Part shown: positions 43,851-52,214 of the stretch, one piece after another
How positions within the stretch are numbered: position 1 is the stretch's first letter
Layout of the letters: each line of letters opens with the position of its first letter
Program-made: the position numbers and the translations under genes
Notes under the pieces: model-generated
Database searches by the model: none
What the model saw: only the letters and a program-made list of their open reading frames with translations
What the model was told of the DNA's origin: nothing
From: Epidermidibacterium keratini
GTDB taxonomy: Bacteria > Actinomycetota > Actinomycetes > Mycobacteriales > Antricoccaceae
NCBI RefSeq assembly: GCF_009834025.1
Contig: NZ_CP047156.1
Span: 3,680,067-3,744,066 of the forward strand
Reading direction: 5' to 3'
Length of the DNA: 64,000 nt

Positions 43851-45047
43851 TTACGAGGCGGCCTTGGCCAGCTCGCGCAGGTCAACATTCGGATCGGTGG
43901 CCATCGTGGCGCTCAGCACCTCTGACGTGCCGACCAGCTTGCGGCAGGCCATGTGCTCGCGTGGGGCATTGATGCTCTCGGCACACACCAGCGTGTCGCC
44001 GTCGAAGGTAAAGACGGTCCCCGACCCGAGCGATCCGCGCACCACCTGCTCACCGGGCCGCCAGATGCCCGCGATCCGCAGGCGGGCGTCGTACTGGTCG
44101 GTGTAGAACCACGGCACCGCTGAGTACGGCGCGCTGGCACCGCAGATGCTCCCTGCGACGTGCGTGCCCTGGTCGGTCGCGTTGGCGACCGCCTCAAGGC
44201 GCACCTGCCCGCCGGTGAGCGGATGCACGTACTGCGCGCAGTCGCCTATGGCATAGATCTGCTGGTCGCTCGTGCGCAGCTGCTCATCGACGAGTACGCC
44301 GGCCGCGACCTCGAGCCCGGCCTCGGTCGCCAGGGAGATCTGGGGTACGGCGCCCACTGCGGCGACCACGACGTCGGCAGCGACCTCGTCACCGACGTCG
44401 GTGCGGACCGTGGCGCCCGAGCCGGTGTCGAGTATCTCGCTTGCCCCGGTGCTGGTGCGCAGATCGACTCCGTGCTCGCGATGGAGCTGCTCGAAGTAGC
44501 CCGACACGGTGGGGGAGAGCACCCGGTCCATCGGTCGGTCGCTGAGCTCAAGGACGGTCACCGCAAGCTCATGAGTGCGCGCGTGGGCGGCGAGCTCCAT
44601 GCCGATGAAACCTGCGCCGATGATCGCCAGCGAGCGTGCCGAGGCCAGGCGCGCGCGCAGCGCGGTGGCGTCGGCGAGGCTGTGCAACGAGACCGCGTGT
44701 TCGCCGCCAGAGACCGGCAGCCGACGCGGGCGTGAACCGGTTGCGAGCACGAGGTGCTCGTAGGCGAGCTCGGCGTCGTCGCTGAGCCTGACAACGCGTC
44801 GCTGCCGGTCGATCGCGGCGACCGCGGTGCCCAGGCGAAGGTCGATGTTCTCGTCGGAGAAGAAGGACGGGCCGCGCAGGCTCAGATGTTCCTCGCCACC
44901 GAGGAACCGCTTGCTCAGCGGCGGTCGCTCATACGGGACGGCGTCATCGCCATCGACGACCGTGATCGTGCCGTCGTACCCGAGCCGGCGCAGCGCACCC
45001 GCAGTCTCGACGCCGCCATGCCCGGCGCCGACGATCACGACGGCCAC
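43851..45047 (-). CDS. FAD-dependent ferredoxin reductase-type oxidoreductase
   Basis: 398-residue pyridine-nucleotide-disulfide fold flavoprotein: FAD site IVGAGHGGVETAGALRRLGY, YERPPLSK (typical of rhodocoxin/putidaredoxin reductases), NADH site LAIIGAGFIGMELAAH, and YAIGDCAQ for FAD ribityl. The C-terminal reductase domain has PWFYTDQYDARLRIAG. No ferredoxin or P450 gene is adjacent, so the electron acceptor is unknown. It ends the minus-strand run from sigA, beginning 5 bp after the sigA stop, and may be co-transcribed with it. Confidence 0.9.
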   Translation of the reverse strand: MAVVIVGAGHGGVETAGALRRLGYDGTITVVDGDDAVPYERPPLSKRFLGGEEHLSLRGPSFFSDENIDLRLGTAVAAIDRQRRVVRLSDDAELAYEHLVLATGSRPRRLPVSGGEHAVSLHSLADATALRARLASARSLAIIGAGFIGMELAAHARTHELAVTVLELSDRPMDRVLSPTVSGYFEQLHREHGVDLRTSTGASEILDTGSGATVRTDVGDEVAADVVVAAVGAVPQISLATEAGLEVAAGVLVDEQLRTSDQQIYAIGDCAQYVHPLTGGQVRLEAVANATDQGTHVAGSICGASAPYSAVPWFYTDQYDARLRIAGIWRPGEQVVRGSLGSGTVFTFDGDTLVCAESINAPREHMACRKLVGTSEVLSATMATDPNVDLRELAKAAS

Positions 45048-45052
45048 GCGGA

Positions 45053-46429
45053 TTAGTCGAGGTAGTCGCGCAGCACCTGCGAGCGCGAGGGGTGGCGGAG
45101 CTTGCTCATCGTCTTGGACTCGATCTGGCGGATCCGCTCGCGGGTCACGCCGTACACCTGCCCGATCTCATCGAGCGTGCGCGGCTGGCCGTCGGTGAGA
45201 CCGAAGCGCAGGCGTACGACGCCGGCTTCGCGCTCGGACAGCGTCTGCAGCACCGACTGCAGCTGGTCCTGCAGCAGGGTGAAGGAGACGGCGTCGACGG
45301 CAACGACGGCCTCGGAGTCTTCGATGAAGTCGCCGAGCTGGCTGTCACCCTCGTCGCCGATCGTCTGGTCCAGGCTGATCGGCTCGCGGGCGTACTGCTG
45401 GATCTCCAGGACCTTGTCCGCGGTGATGTCCATTTCTTTGGCGAGCTCTTCAGGAGTGGGCTCGCGGCCAAGGTCCTGCAGCAGCTCACGCTGGATGCGT
45501 CCGAGCTTGTTGATGACCTCGACCATGTGCACCGGGATGCGGATCGTTCGCGCCTGGTCGGCCATGGCGCGCGTGATGGCCTGGCGGATCCACCACGTGG
45601 CGTACGTCGAGAACTTGTAGCCCTTGGTGTAGTCGAACTTCTCGACCGCGCGGATCAGGCCGAGGTTGCCTTCCTGGATCAGGTCGAGGAAGGCCATTCC
45701 GCGGCCGGTGTAGCGCTTGGCCAGCGAGACGACGAGGCGCAGGTTTGCCTCCAGCAGGTGGTTCTTGGCGCGTTCGCCGTCACGCTCGACCCACTTCAGG
45801 TCGCGGCGCATCTGCGTCGAGAGCTTTTCCTTGTTTTCCTCGATCACCCGCATCCGCTCGACGGCGTAGAGGCCGGCCTCGATGCGCTTGGCGAGGTCGA
45901 CCTCCTCCTCGGCGTTCAGCAGCGCGACCTTGCCGATCTGCTTGAGGTAGGCGCGGACCGAGTCCGCCGAGGCGGTGAGCTCTGCGTCCTTGCGCGCCTG
46001 CGCGAGGGCGGTGGACTCGTCTTCCTCGTCCTCTTCTTCGGGAGACTCGTCGGCGGCTTCGTCGCCGCTGTCGGCTTCGACCTGCTCGACGACGACTTCC
46101 TCAAGCTCGGGCTCGCCCGACTCGGCACCCTCGGCGGTCTCCTCGCCGGCAGCTGCCTTCTTGGCTGTCGTCTTCTTCGCTGCGGCCTTCTTAGCCGTGG
46201 TCTTCTTCGCCGGCGCCTTCTTCGCGGGGCCGGCCGCGGCGGCGGCCGTCTGCGAGGTCTTCGTAGCCGTGGTCTTCTTCGCGGGGGCCTTGGCCGCGGG
46301 CTTCTTCGTCGTCTTCTTCGCGACAGTCGCCGAGGCGGCAGTCTTCTTAGCGGCGGCCGCAACGACCTTCTCGCTCGAGCCGGTCACGGTGGTCACGGTG
46401 GCTTCGTTGCCAGCGTTGCGTTGCTGCAC
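45053..46429 (-). CDS. sigA: Principal RNA polymerase sigma factor SigA (RpoD/HrdB)
   Basis: 458-residue housekeeping sigma factor. The N-terminal 150 residues are Lys/Ala/Thr-rich ([12 protein letters not shown]-type repeats) and then strongly acidic, standing in for region 1.1. Then [31 protein letters not shown] (1.2), [43 protein letters not shown] (2.1-2.2), [17 protein letters not shown] (2.4), region 3, and region 4.2 [26 protein letters not shown] 46429 has AAAGGA 5-6 nt upstream. The leader is about 110 nt if the TACAAT at 46540-46545 is the -10. Confidence 0.96.
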   Translation of the reverse strand: MQQRNAGNEATVTTVTGSSEKVVAAAAKKTAASATVAKKTTKKPAAKAPAKKTTATKTSQTAAAAAGPAKKAPAKKTTAKKAAAKKTTAKKAAAGEETAEGAESGEPELEEVVVEQVEADSGDEAADESPEEEDEEDESTALAQARKDAELTASADSVRAYLKQIGKVALLNAEEEVDLAKRIEAGLYAVERMRVIEENKEKLSTQMRRDLKWVERDGERAKNHLLEANLRLVVSLAKRYTGRGMAFLDLIQEGNLGLIRAVEKFDYTKGYKFSTYATWWIRQAITRAMADQARTIRIPVHMVEVINKLGRIQRELLQDLGREPTPEELAKEMDITADKVLEIQQYAREPISLDQTIGDEGDSQLGDFIEDSEAVVAVDAVSFTLLQDQLQSVLQTLSEREAGVVRLRFGLTDGQPRTLDEIGQVYGVTRERIRQIESKTMSKLRHPSRSQVLRDYLD

Positions 46430-46539
46430 GCGAGTCCTTTCCAGGGGCGAGCCGATGCCGCCAGGGCGCGGCGTACGGGCACACCAAAAACACGACGTTC
46501 AAGGGTGGGGGTGGCCGGTGCGTTCGATCGGCGCGTTCC

Positions 46540-46545
46540 ATTGTA
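46540..46545 (-). promoter_or_regulatory. Candidate -10 of sigA
   Basis: TACAAT on the minus strand, 111 bp upstream of the sigA GTG. No convincing -35 at 17-18 bp was found. Confidence 0.4.
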
Positions 46546-46588
46546 ACGCCGACCTCTGCCAGTGTGGTCCCGGACATCCCGTCCCAGG

Positions 46589-47353
46589 TTACTGCCCGAC
46601 GTTCTCCTTCGCTGCCAGAGCGGCACCGACAATCCCGGCATTGTTGAGAAGTTTGGCCACCGCGATGGGTGTCCGGTTGGTCAGATGAGGCACCCACTTG
46701 TCGGCTTCCTTGCTGATTCCGCCGCCGACGATGATCAGGTCCGGCCAGAGACCTTTTTCGAGGACGGCGAGGTACTTATCGACCCGCTTCGCCCACTTCT
46801 TGTGGGTCATCCCCTTCTTGTCCTTGACCGACCCCGCGGCGTACTCCTCGCCGTCGGCGCCGTCGAGCTCGATATGACCGAACTCGGTGTTGGGCACGAG
46901 TACGCCGCCGGTGAAGAGCGCGCTTCCGATGCCGGTGCCGAAGGTCAGCAGCAGGACAACTCCATCGACGCCTTTGCCGGCGCCGTACCGCACCTCGGCC
47001 AGCCCAGCGGCGTCGGCGTCGTTGAGTACCTCGACGGGCATGCCGATGGCCTTCTCCATCGCCGCGCCCACGTCCGTGCCGATCCACGACTGGTCGATAT
47101 TTGCCGCCGTACGGGCGATTCCGTGTTGCATGACGGCCGGGAACGTGATGCCCACCTCGCCGGAGAAACCGGCCTTCTTGACGATTTCCGCGACGACGTC
47201 GGCGACGTTCTGGGCGGTCGACTTCTTCGGGGTGGGGATGCGAATCCGGTCGCTGGCCAGGTCGCCCTTCTTCAGGTCGACCAGGGCGCCCTTGATCCCG
47301 GTGCCGCCGATATCGATGCCCATGCCGACGTTGTGACCACTGCGTGCGCTCAT
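46589..47353 (-). CDS. ppgK: Polyphosphate glucokinase
   Basis: ROK-family kinase that phosphorylates glucose with polyphosphate or ATP, 254 residues. Blocks match mycobacterial PpgK: GIDIGGTGIKGALVDL (phosphate 1), GITFPAVMQHGIARTAANIDQSWIGTD, LNDADAAGLAEVRYGAGKG (catalytic Asp), LLTFGTGIGSALF, and the PpgK-specific HKKWAKRVDKYLAVLEKGLWPDLIIVGGGISKEADKWVP read in blocks. ATG 47353 starts MSARSGHNVG; GTG 47386 would add 11 residues. Adjacent to sigA and divergent from suhB, as in mycobacteria. Confidence 0.95.
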   Translation of the reverse strand: MSARSGHNVGMGIDIGGTGIKGALVDLKKGDLASDRIRIPTPKKSTAQNVADVVAEIVKKAGFSGEVGITFPAVMQHGIARTAANIDQSWIGTDVGAAMEKAIGMPVEVLNDADAAGLAEVRYGAGKGVDGVVLLLTFGTGIGSALFTGGVLVPNTEFGHIELDGADGEEYAAGSVKDKKGMTHKKWAKRVDKYLAVLEKGLWPDLIIVGGGISKEADKWVPHLTNRTPIAVAKLLNNAGIVGAALAAKENVGQ

Positions 47354-47414
47354 CGCCACCAGACCTCCCGTTGCTGTGGTGCTCACCGGGCGGTGGGCAC
47401 GTGCGGACTCACAC

Positions 47415-47420
47415 TACGAT
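47415..47420 (+). promoter_or_regulatory. Candidate -10 of suhB (leaderless)
   Basis: TACGAT ends 7 nt before the suhB ATG. Transcription would begin at about the start codon, so the AAAGG between them is unlikely to serve as a ribosome site. Confidence 0.35.
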
Positions 47421-47427
47421 AAAGGCC

Positions 47428-48255
47428 ATGCCAGCCCCGCCCACCAGCACTTTGCCGGATTCTGAGATCGATCAGCTGCACGAGTTGGCACTTCGGCTGG
47501 CGACCGAGGCTGGAACGCTAATCCGCGACGGCCGCGAGCAGGCGACGCGCGAGGTCTCGACGAAGACGACCCGCGCCGACGTGGTGACCACGATGGACCG
47601 GGCCTGTGAGATCTTCTTGCGCACCGAGATCGCGGCGCAGCGTCCCGACGACGGGGTATACGGCGAGGAGCACGACGAGCAGACCGGCACCAGTGGCGTG
47701 CGGTGGGTCATCGACCCGATCGACGGCACGGTCAACTACCTCTACGGGCTAGCGGACTACGCCGTCTCTATCGCGGTCGAGATAGGTGGCGAGATCGTCG
47801 CCGGCGTCGTGCACAAGCCGCAGACCGCTGAGACCTTCTCGGCACGTCGCGGCGCCGGAGCGTTCCTTAACGGCGAGCGCCTGCACTCATCGGCACCGGA
47901 TGCCCTCGACGTCACGCTGCTCGCCACCGGCTTCGGGTACGCCGCCGCGCGCCGCCGTCAGCAAGGTGAGGTGGTCGCCGAGCTGCTTGGCCACGTCCGC
48001 GATATTCGACGCATGGGCTCAGCCGCGCTTGACCTCTGCAATGCTGCAGCCGGACGGGTCGATGGCTACTACGAGTGGGGTGTGCACCTCTGGGATGTGG
48101 CGGCCGGAGCTCTGATCGCCTCCGAGGCCGGGCTCGACGTACGCCTCCCGGAGCACGAGGAGGGCCTCGTCACCGCGGTAGCACCGTCGGTGAGTGACGA
48201 GGTCAATGCGCTGGTGCGCTCGCTCATCCGCCCGCAGTGGCAGGTCCCGTCCTAG
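47428..48255 (+). CDS. suhB: Inositol monophosphatase family protein (SuhB)
   Basis: Mg-dependent phosphatase of 275 residues, likely acting on inositol-1-phosphate for phosphatidylinositol and mycothiol synthesis. Metal and catalytic motifs: VYGEEHDE (Glu), WVIDPIDGTVNYLYG (motif A) and LWDVAAGALIASEAG (motif B). The family has several paralogues with fructose-1,6-bisphosphatase or PAP phosphatase activity, so the substrate is inferred. Followed by hairpin element D. Confidence 0.9.
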   Translation: MPAPPTSTLPDSEIDQLHELALRLATEAGTLIRDGREQATREVSTKTTRADVVTTMDRACEIFLRTEIAAQRPDDGVYGEEHDEQTGTSGVRWVIDPIDGTVNYLYGLADYAVSIAVEIGGEIVAGVVHKPQTAETFSARRGAGAFLNGERLHSSAPDALDVTLLATGFGYAAARRRQQGEVVAELLGHVRDIRRMGSAALDLCNAAAGRVDGYYEWGVHLWDVAAGALIASEAGLDVRLPEHEEGLVTAVAPSVSDEVNALVRSLIRPQWQVPS

Positions 48256-48281
48256 CCGCGCTGAAGCCGGCGAATCACGCC

Positions 48282-48340
48282 ACGCGCGGTGGGTTTAGCA
48301 CCGATCCGCCGGCGATAGCGGTGCTGAACCCACCGCGCGT
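48282..48340. repeat. 51-nt GCGGTG/CACCGC hairpin element (copy D) with extended stem
   Basis: Core 48286-48336 begins GCGGTG and ends CACCGC, 51 nt; pairing extends to 22-bp arms (48282-48303 and 48319-48340) with a single G-T wobble. It fills the gap between convergent suhB and the C39-like gene and touches the latter's stop codon. Confidence 0.85.
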
Positions 48341-48927
48341 CAGTGGCGGATCTCGATCGGGAACATCGCGTACACGCGGCGGCCGCGGCTGTGGGTGAGC
48401 CGGGCGCCGTCGTCGCTGACCTGCAGCGTGACGTCGTCGCGGGCGGGGTAGTTGGGGTCGTAGATCCGCACCTGCGTCTGATCTTGCTCGGCAATGAGGT
48501 CATAGGCGAGTACGACGTGATGCTCGGTCGCCGCCCACGGGGCTCGGCTCAGCACGCACACCAGGCCCAGCAGCACCGGCTCGCCAGCGGACAACTCGGC
48601 GCGCACCGCAGCGAGCGCCGGAGCAGTGGTCTGCTGGCGAGCATCCGTCGCGCGTGGCCGCTGCAGCCGCAGGTAGCGGCCCGGCGAGCGGGGTACGTCG
48701 AAGCTGCGAAGCTGCGCAGCGGCAATCTCGGTTTGCGCTGCCCGGGGATCGGTCGGCAGGGGATCGCCGTCACGCCAGTGGCGCAGCGCCGCCAGGCACA
48801 TTCCGCCGCAGAGCCCACCGATCACCCGGCCGACGCGCACGCGACCGACTCGCAGAGGCGTCCCGACGAGGCTGCCGTTGGAGAATGGCCAGCCGTCACG
48901 GCTTGGGGCGAACGTGCGGGGGCGCAC
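48340..48927 (-). CDS. Unrecognised protein with a C39/papain-like Cys-His-Asp pattern
   Basis: 195 residues with no family I can name. GGLCGGMCLAALRHW near 39 resembles the active-site Cys helix of bacterial C39/papain-like folds, TEHHVVLAYDL near 133 would supply the His, and VRIYDPNYPARDD near 152 the Asp/Asn, followed by a beta segment. No signal peptide is seen, suggesting a cytoplasmic role. It starts with GTG 5 nt after the cei stop, so the two are translationally coupled. A catalytic role is inference from residue pattern only. Confidence 0.6.
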   Translation of the reverse strand: MRPRTFAPSRDGWPFSNGSLVGTPLRVGRVRVGRVIGGLCGGMCLAALRHWRDGDPLPTDPRAAQTEIAAAQLRSFDVPRSPGRYLRLQRPRATDARQQTTAPALAAVRAELSAGEPVLLGLVCVLSRAPWAATEHHVVLAYDLIAEQDQTQVRIYDPNYPARDDVTLQVSDDGARLTHSRGRRVYAMFPIEIRH

Positions 48928-48932
48928 GAGGG

Positions 48933-49505
48933 CTAGCTGCCCTCCGACGGAGCCGGGCAGCCAGCCACGATCTTCGCCTGCTCTTCGATCAGCGACGTGA
49001 CTTCCTGGCTGGACTGGTTCGGGTCGGCAGGCCCGCCGTACGCCTGGCCGGCGATCACCGTCAGGGTGCCGTCGGTGATCGCCGTGGAGCGCTCGATCTC
49101 AAAGTCCACGAAGTTGGCCGCCACCACGTTGGCCTCGAACGCCTTGCCGGAGGGGTAGATGACCTTGCCCGCGGTCGAGACTGCCTGGTCGCTCGGCGCG
49201 TTGCCGATGTCAAGGACGGTGAACCCGCGACTGACCAGCTCGGCCTGGATCGACGCGGCGAGTCCGGACTGGCTGGAGCCGTTGAGCACGTTGATCTGGA
49301 TGTTGCCCATGTTCTGCAGTTGCGCGAGCTGCTCGGGGGAGGCACTGAGGGTGCACGGCGCGCTCTCGGCCTTGGTGCGGTCCTCGTCGGTGCGGATCAC
49401 CTTCCACCACACAAACAAGGCCAAGATTGCCAGAACCAGCAGGAAGATCAGCGGAGGTACGGGTCGCCGGCCGCCGGGGCGGCGCGGGCTCTTCGATTCA
49501 CTCAC
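48933..49505 (-). CDS. cei: Envelope integrity protein Cei (LytR_C domain)
   Basis: 190 residues: short basic cytoplasmic start, one transmembrane helix (PPLIFLLVLAILALFVWWKVI) and an extracytoplasmic LytR C-terminal domain (INVLNGSSQSGLAASIQAELVSRGFTVLDIGNAPSD). It matches mycobacterial Rv2700/Cei, needed for envelope integrity, in both sequence and neighbourhood. GTG 49505 is preferred because AGGAGAGG lies about 8 nt upstream; ATG 49526 would add seven residues encoded by that very ribosome site. Confidence 0.9.
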   Translation of the reverse strand: MSESKSPRRPGGRRPVPPLIFLLVLAILALFVWWKVIRTDEDRTKAESAPCTLSASPEQLAQLQNMGNIQINVLNGSSQSGLAASIQAELVSRGFTVLDIGNAPSDQAVSTAGKVIYPSGKAFEANVVAANFVDFEIERSTAITDGTLTVIAGQAYGGPADPNQSSQEVTSLIEEQAKIVAGCPAPSEGS

Positions 49506-49806
49506 TCCAGGTCCCTCTCCTGACATCTGTTCGCGGCCGATGACGGCACCCAGACATTGTGCCGCTATGCCCTGACAAAGCCTCGGCGGCGCGCCGTACT
49601 CACCAACCCCTTGGCAAACGTCATAGCATGTTGTACCCTCGCGCGGTCGGAGACGGAAATTGCTCCGGAATGAATCCGCAACTCGATGCGTTCACCGCCA
49701 CATATCGGCGTCCGCACCCCGATAGTTCCCGCGTCCCAACCGACCACGTGTGCGCAGCCACAGCGCACTTTAGAGCCTACGAAACTCAAGGAGAAAGCAA
49801 CCGCCA
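49506..49806. other. Divergent region between cei and the DUF4193 gene (301 bp)
   Basis: No gene supported. It holds a good plus-strand promoter (49611-49639), giving the DUF4193 mRNA a leader of about 160 nt. No riboswitch family was recognised. Confidence 0.5.
49611..49639 (+). promoter_or_regulatory. Promoter of the DUF4193 gene
   Basis: TTGGCA (49611-49616) and TACCCT (49634-49639) with an exact 17-bp spacer. The -35 is close to the TTGACA consensus, suggesting strong constitutive expression. Confidence 0.55.
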
Positions 49807-50106
49807 ATGGCTACCGATTACGACGCTCCACGCCGCAACGAGGTCGATGACCTGGGCGAGGACTCGCTCGAGGAGCTCAAGGCACGGCGCGCCGAGACGC
49901 AGTCGTCGACGATCGATGTCGATGACTCCGACCTCGAGCCCGTCGAGCTCCCCGGAGCCGACCTCTCGAGCGAAGAGCTCACGGTCACCGTCGTACCCAA
50001 GCAGTCCGACGAGTTCACCTGCTCGAGCTGCTTCTTGGTCCAGCACCGGTCCAGACTGGCCTCGACGAAGAAGGGCCAGCTGATCTGCCGCGACTGCGCG
50101 GCCTAG
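49807..50106 (+). CDS. DUF4193 protein
   Basis: 99-residue acidic protein conserved in actinobacteria: MATDYDAPRRNEVDDLGEDSLEELKARR, an acidic middle, then a C-terminal zinc ribbon (FTCSSCFLVQHRSRL ... LICRDCAA). AAGGAGAAAG lies 12-18 nt upstream of the ATG. The family is highly expressed in mycobacteria but its role is unknown; the ribbon suggests an RNA-polymerase or ribosome partner, which is inference. Confidence 0.92.
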   Translation: MATDYDAPRRNEVDDLGEDSLEELKARRAETQSSTIDVDDSDLEPVELPGADLSSEELTVTVVPKQSDEFTCSSCFLVQHRSRLASTKKGQLICRDCAA

Positions 50107-50124
50107 ATCAGGCCTCTTAGATAA

Positions 50125-50619
50125 CTACTGCGCGGCCGCCCGACTCGCACACGCGACGAGGGCGGCCGTCAGTTTTTCCGGGTGTCGTGAGCTCACCAGC
50201 AGGTACGGCGGCTCATCGCGCACCGGGATGATCCGCACGGACGTCCGTACCCAGGGCCGGGTGACGACCTCGGCGGCTGGGTCGGCGGCCGGGCCGAGCG
50301 CCGCAAGGGTGTTGCGAGCGTCGAGCTCCTCGACCTGCGCGATCTGCTCGCAGCTCAGACGTACGTCTGCAGCGATGATCTGGCCGTCGGCAACGGTGAC
50401 CGTCGCCCGTCCGGCCAACGCGAGCCCGAGCGCGACGAAACCGACGAGCGCGACCATGGTGATCCAGATCGGGATCGGCAACACCAAGGCAAGCTGCAGG
50501 GCCACCGTCGCGGTGATCACCAACGTCCCGGCCCACACGGCGAGCGAGACATGGAGCCGCTCGCTGTAGGGCAGGTCTGCATCAGGCGAGGTGGACTCGG
50601 GAGGCGTCGCGGCGGTCAT
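50125..50619 (-). CDS. DUF3093 membrane protein
   Basis: 164 residues matching DUF3093 (Rv2698 position): two transmembrane helices (VSLAVWAGTLVITATVALQLAL and PIWITMVALVGFVALGLAL) followed by a PH-like beta domain (ATVTVADGQIIAADVRLSCEQI ... WVRTSVRIIPVRDEPPYLLVSSRHPEKL, in blocks). Divergent from dut with only about 25 bp between starts. Function unknown. Confidence 0.9.
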   Translation of the reverse strand: MTAATPPESTSPDADLPYSERLHVSLAVWAGTLVITATVALQLALVLPIPIWITMVALVGFVALGLALAGRATVTVADGQIIAADVRLSCEQIAQVEELDARNTLAALGPAADPAAEVVTRPWVRTSVRIIPVRDEPPYLLVSSRHPEKLTAALVACASRAAAQ

Positions 50620-50644
50620 GATCTACAAGAGTAGCCTGCATGCC

Positions 50645-51121
50645 GTGACCGACCTCCCGGTGCCGATTCGGCTGCTGCACCCCGATGCCATCATCCCGGC
50701 CTACGTGCATCCCGGTGATGCCGGAGCGGACCTGTGCAGCACCGAGGCGGTGAGCCTGGCGCCAGGGGAGCGTCGGCTCGTCCGGACCGGGATCGCCGTG
50801 CAGATCCCCGACGGGTACGCCGGGTTCGTCACTCCGCGGTCCGGGCTCGCGCACCGGCTCGGCCTGAGCGTCCTCAACACGCCGGGCACGATCGACAGCG
50901 GCTACCGAGGCGAGCTACAGGTGAACTTGCACAACGCCGATCCGGCCGAAGTCGTAACCTTGGACAAGGGTGACCGGATCGCTCAGCTGATCATCGTTCC
51001 GGTCGCTCACGCGAAGTTTTCGGTCGTGGATGCCTTGGCGTCCTCGGACCGGGCCGAGGGTGGTCACGGCTCAACCGGGCTAGGCTCGGTCGCCGGTGCC
51101 GATCCGAAGGAGCAGCAGTAG
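50645..51121 (+). CDS. dut: Deoxyuridine 5'-triphosphate nucleotidohydrolase
   Basis: Trimeric dUTPase of 158 residues removing dUTP and supplying dUMP. Five motifs visible: AGADLCS (1), PRSGLA (2), GTIDSGYRGELQV (3), GDRIAQLII (4) and the C-terminal GGHGSTGLGS (5). GTG 50645 is taken as start by alignment to the family; an ATG at 50618 would add nine residues and overlap the divergent gene. The DUF3710 gene starts on the base after the stop. Confidence 0.95.
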   Translation: MTDLPVPIRLLHPDAIIPAYVHPGDAGADLCSTEAVSLAPGERRLVRTGIAVQIPDGYAGFVTPRSGLAHRLGLSVLNTPGTIDSGYRGELQVNLHNADPAEVVTLDKGDRIAQLIIVPVAHAKFSVVDALASSDRAEGGHGSTGLGSVAGADPKEQQ

Positions 51122-51808
51122 ATGTTTGGTCGTAAACGCAAGTTCGACCGCACGATCCGCGAGCGCGGCGTACCGCCTGAGCACGAGTCTGAGCGCGCCG
51201 CCGCGGACATCAGCACAAGCGGCCCGTTCGACGTCTCCGACGCACCGGAGGAAGAGGGTGACGTACTCGACTTCGGTGCGATGCGCATCCCGGCGAATCC
51301 CGGCTTCGAGGTTCGCCTCGAGATGACCGGGCAGGGCGTGCTGCAGGGCGTCACCCTGCAGCGGGCTGACTCGGTCATGCAGCTCGGCGTGTTCGCCGCC
51401 CCCCGATCAGGCGGGGCCTGGGAGCAGATTCGCGAGGACATCCTCGGTGAGGCAGAGAAGTCCGGTGCCAAGCTGACGCAGCAGGACGGTCGGTTTGGAC
51501 CGGAGCTGCGCGGGCTCCTGGCCGCTCCGGGCGGCGGGACGCAGGCGGCTCGGTTCCTTGGCGTCGACGGCCCTCGCTGGTTCTTGCGTGGGTTGATCGC
51601 CGGCCCGGCCGCCGCCGACGATGACCGCAGCGCAGAGTTTGAAGACGTATTTGCCGGGATCGTCGTCGACCGCGGCAGCGATCCGAAGCCGGTGCGTGAG
51701 CCGATCACGCTGCGGCTTCCCGATGCACTTCAGCAGCAGGTTGACGCCGCTGCCGCGCAGGCCCGCGAGCAGGCCGCGCGCGCTGCGGCAGGAGGAAACC
51801 AACAATGA
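51122..51808 (+). CDS. DUF3710 protein
   Basis: 228 residues matching DUF3710 (Rv2696c position): MFGRKRKFDR, then GPFDVSDAPEEEGDVLDFGAMRIPANPG, VTLQRADSVMQLGVFAAPRSGG, and GPRWFLRGLIAGPAA. Soluble, alpha/beta, function unknown. Overlaps the OB-fold gene by 4 bp (ATGA), indicating one dut operon. Confidence 0.9.
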   Translation: MFGRKRKFDRTIRERGVPPEHESERAAADISTSGPFDVSDAPEEEGDVLDFGAMRIPANPGFEVRLEMTGQGVLQGVTLQRADSVMQLGVFAAPRSGGAWEQIREDILGEAEKSGAKLTQQDGRFGPELRGLLAAPGGGTQAARFLGVDGPRWFLRGLIAGPAAADDDRSAEFEDVFAGIVVDRGSDPKPVREPITLRLPDALQQQVDAAAAQAREQAARAAAGGNQQ

Positions 51809-52182
51809 CCGAAGTTCAAAGCAAAGGGTTCTTGAGCCGGCTGGTGCACCGCATCACCACCGATGCTGACGACCTCGATGCCGAGGAGCTGGAAAACGTC
51901 TCGGCGCAGACCGGCACGTGTAAGTGCTCCAACCTGGCCACCGGCGAGGAGGTCGTCGTCAGCGGCCGGCTGCGCTCGGTGCTCTACACCCCGAGCGAGC
52001 GGGCGCCGGCGCTGACCGCGGAGCTGTTCGATGGCAGCGGCAGCCTGCGGCTCGTGTGGCTGGGCCAGCGCCGCATTCCGGGCATCGAGCCGGGACGCTC
52101 GATTACGGTGCGTGGCCGGATCGCCAAACGCGAGGGCGAGCCCGCGGTCTACAACCCCTGGTACGAGCTCACCTCGGGCTGA
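51805..52182 (+). CDS. OB-fold nucleic acid-binding protein
   Basis: 125-residue protein with a RecG/RPA-like OB fold: GEEVVVSGRLRSVLYTPSERAPALTAELFDGSGSLRLVWLGQRRIPGIEPGRSITVRGRIAKREGEPAVYNPWYEL in blocks. Same position as Rv2694c. Probably binds single-stranded DNA or RNA; no catalytic residues. The DUF3159 membrane gene that follows in mycobacteria is absent here. Confidence 0.88.
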   Translation: MTEVQSKGFLSRLVHRITTDADDLDAEELENVSAQTGTCKCSNLATGEEVVVSGRLRSVLYTPSERAPALTAELFDGSGSLRLVWLGQRRIPGIEPGRSITVRGRIAKREGEPAVYNPWYELTSG

Positions 52183-52214
52183 GCACTTCGTCACCAGCCG
52201 GAGTACGCCGGGGG

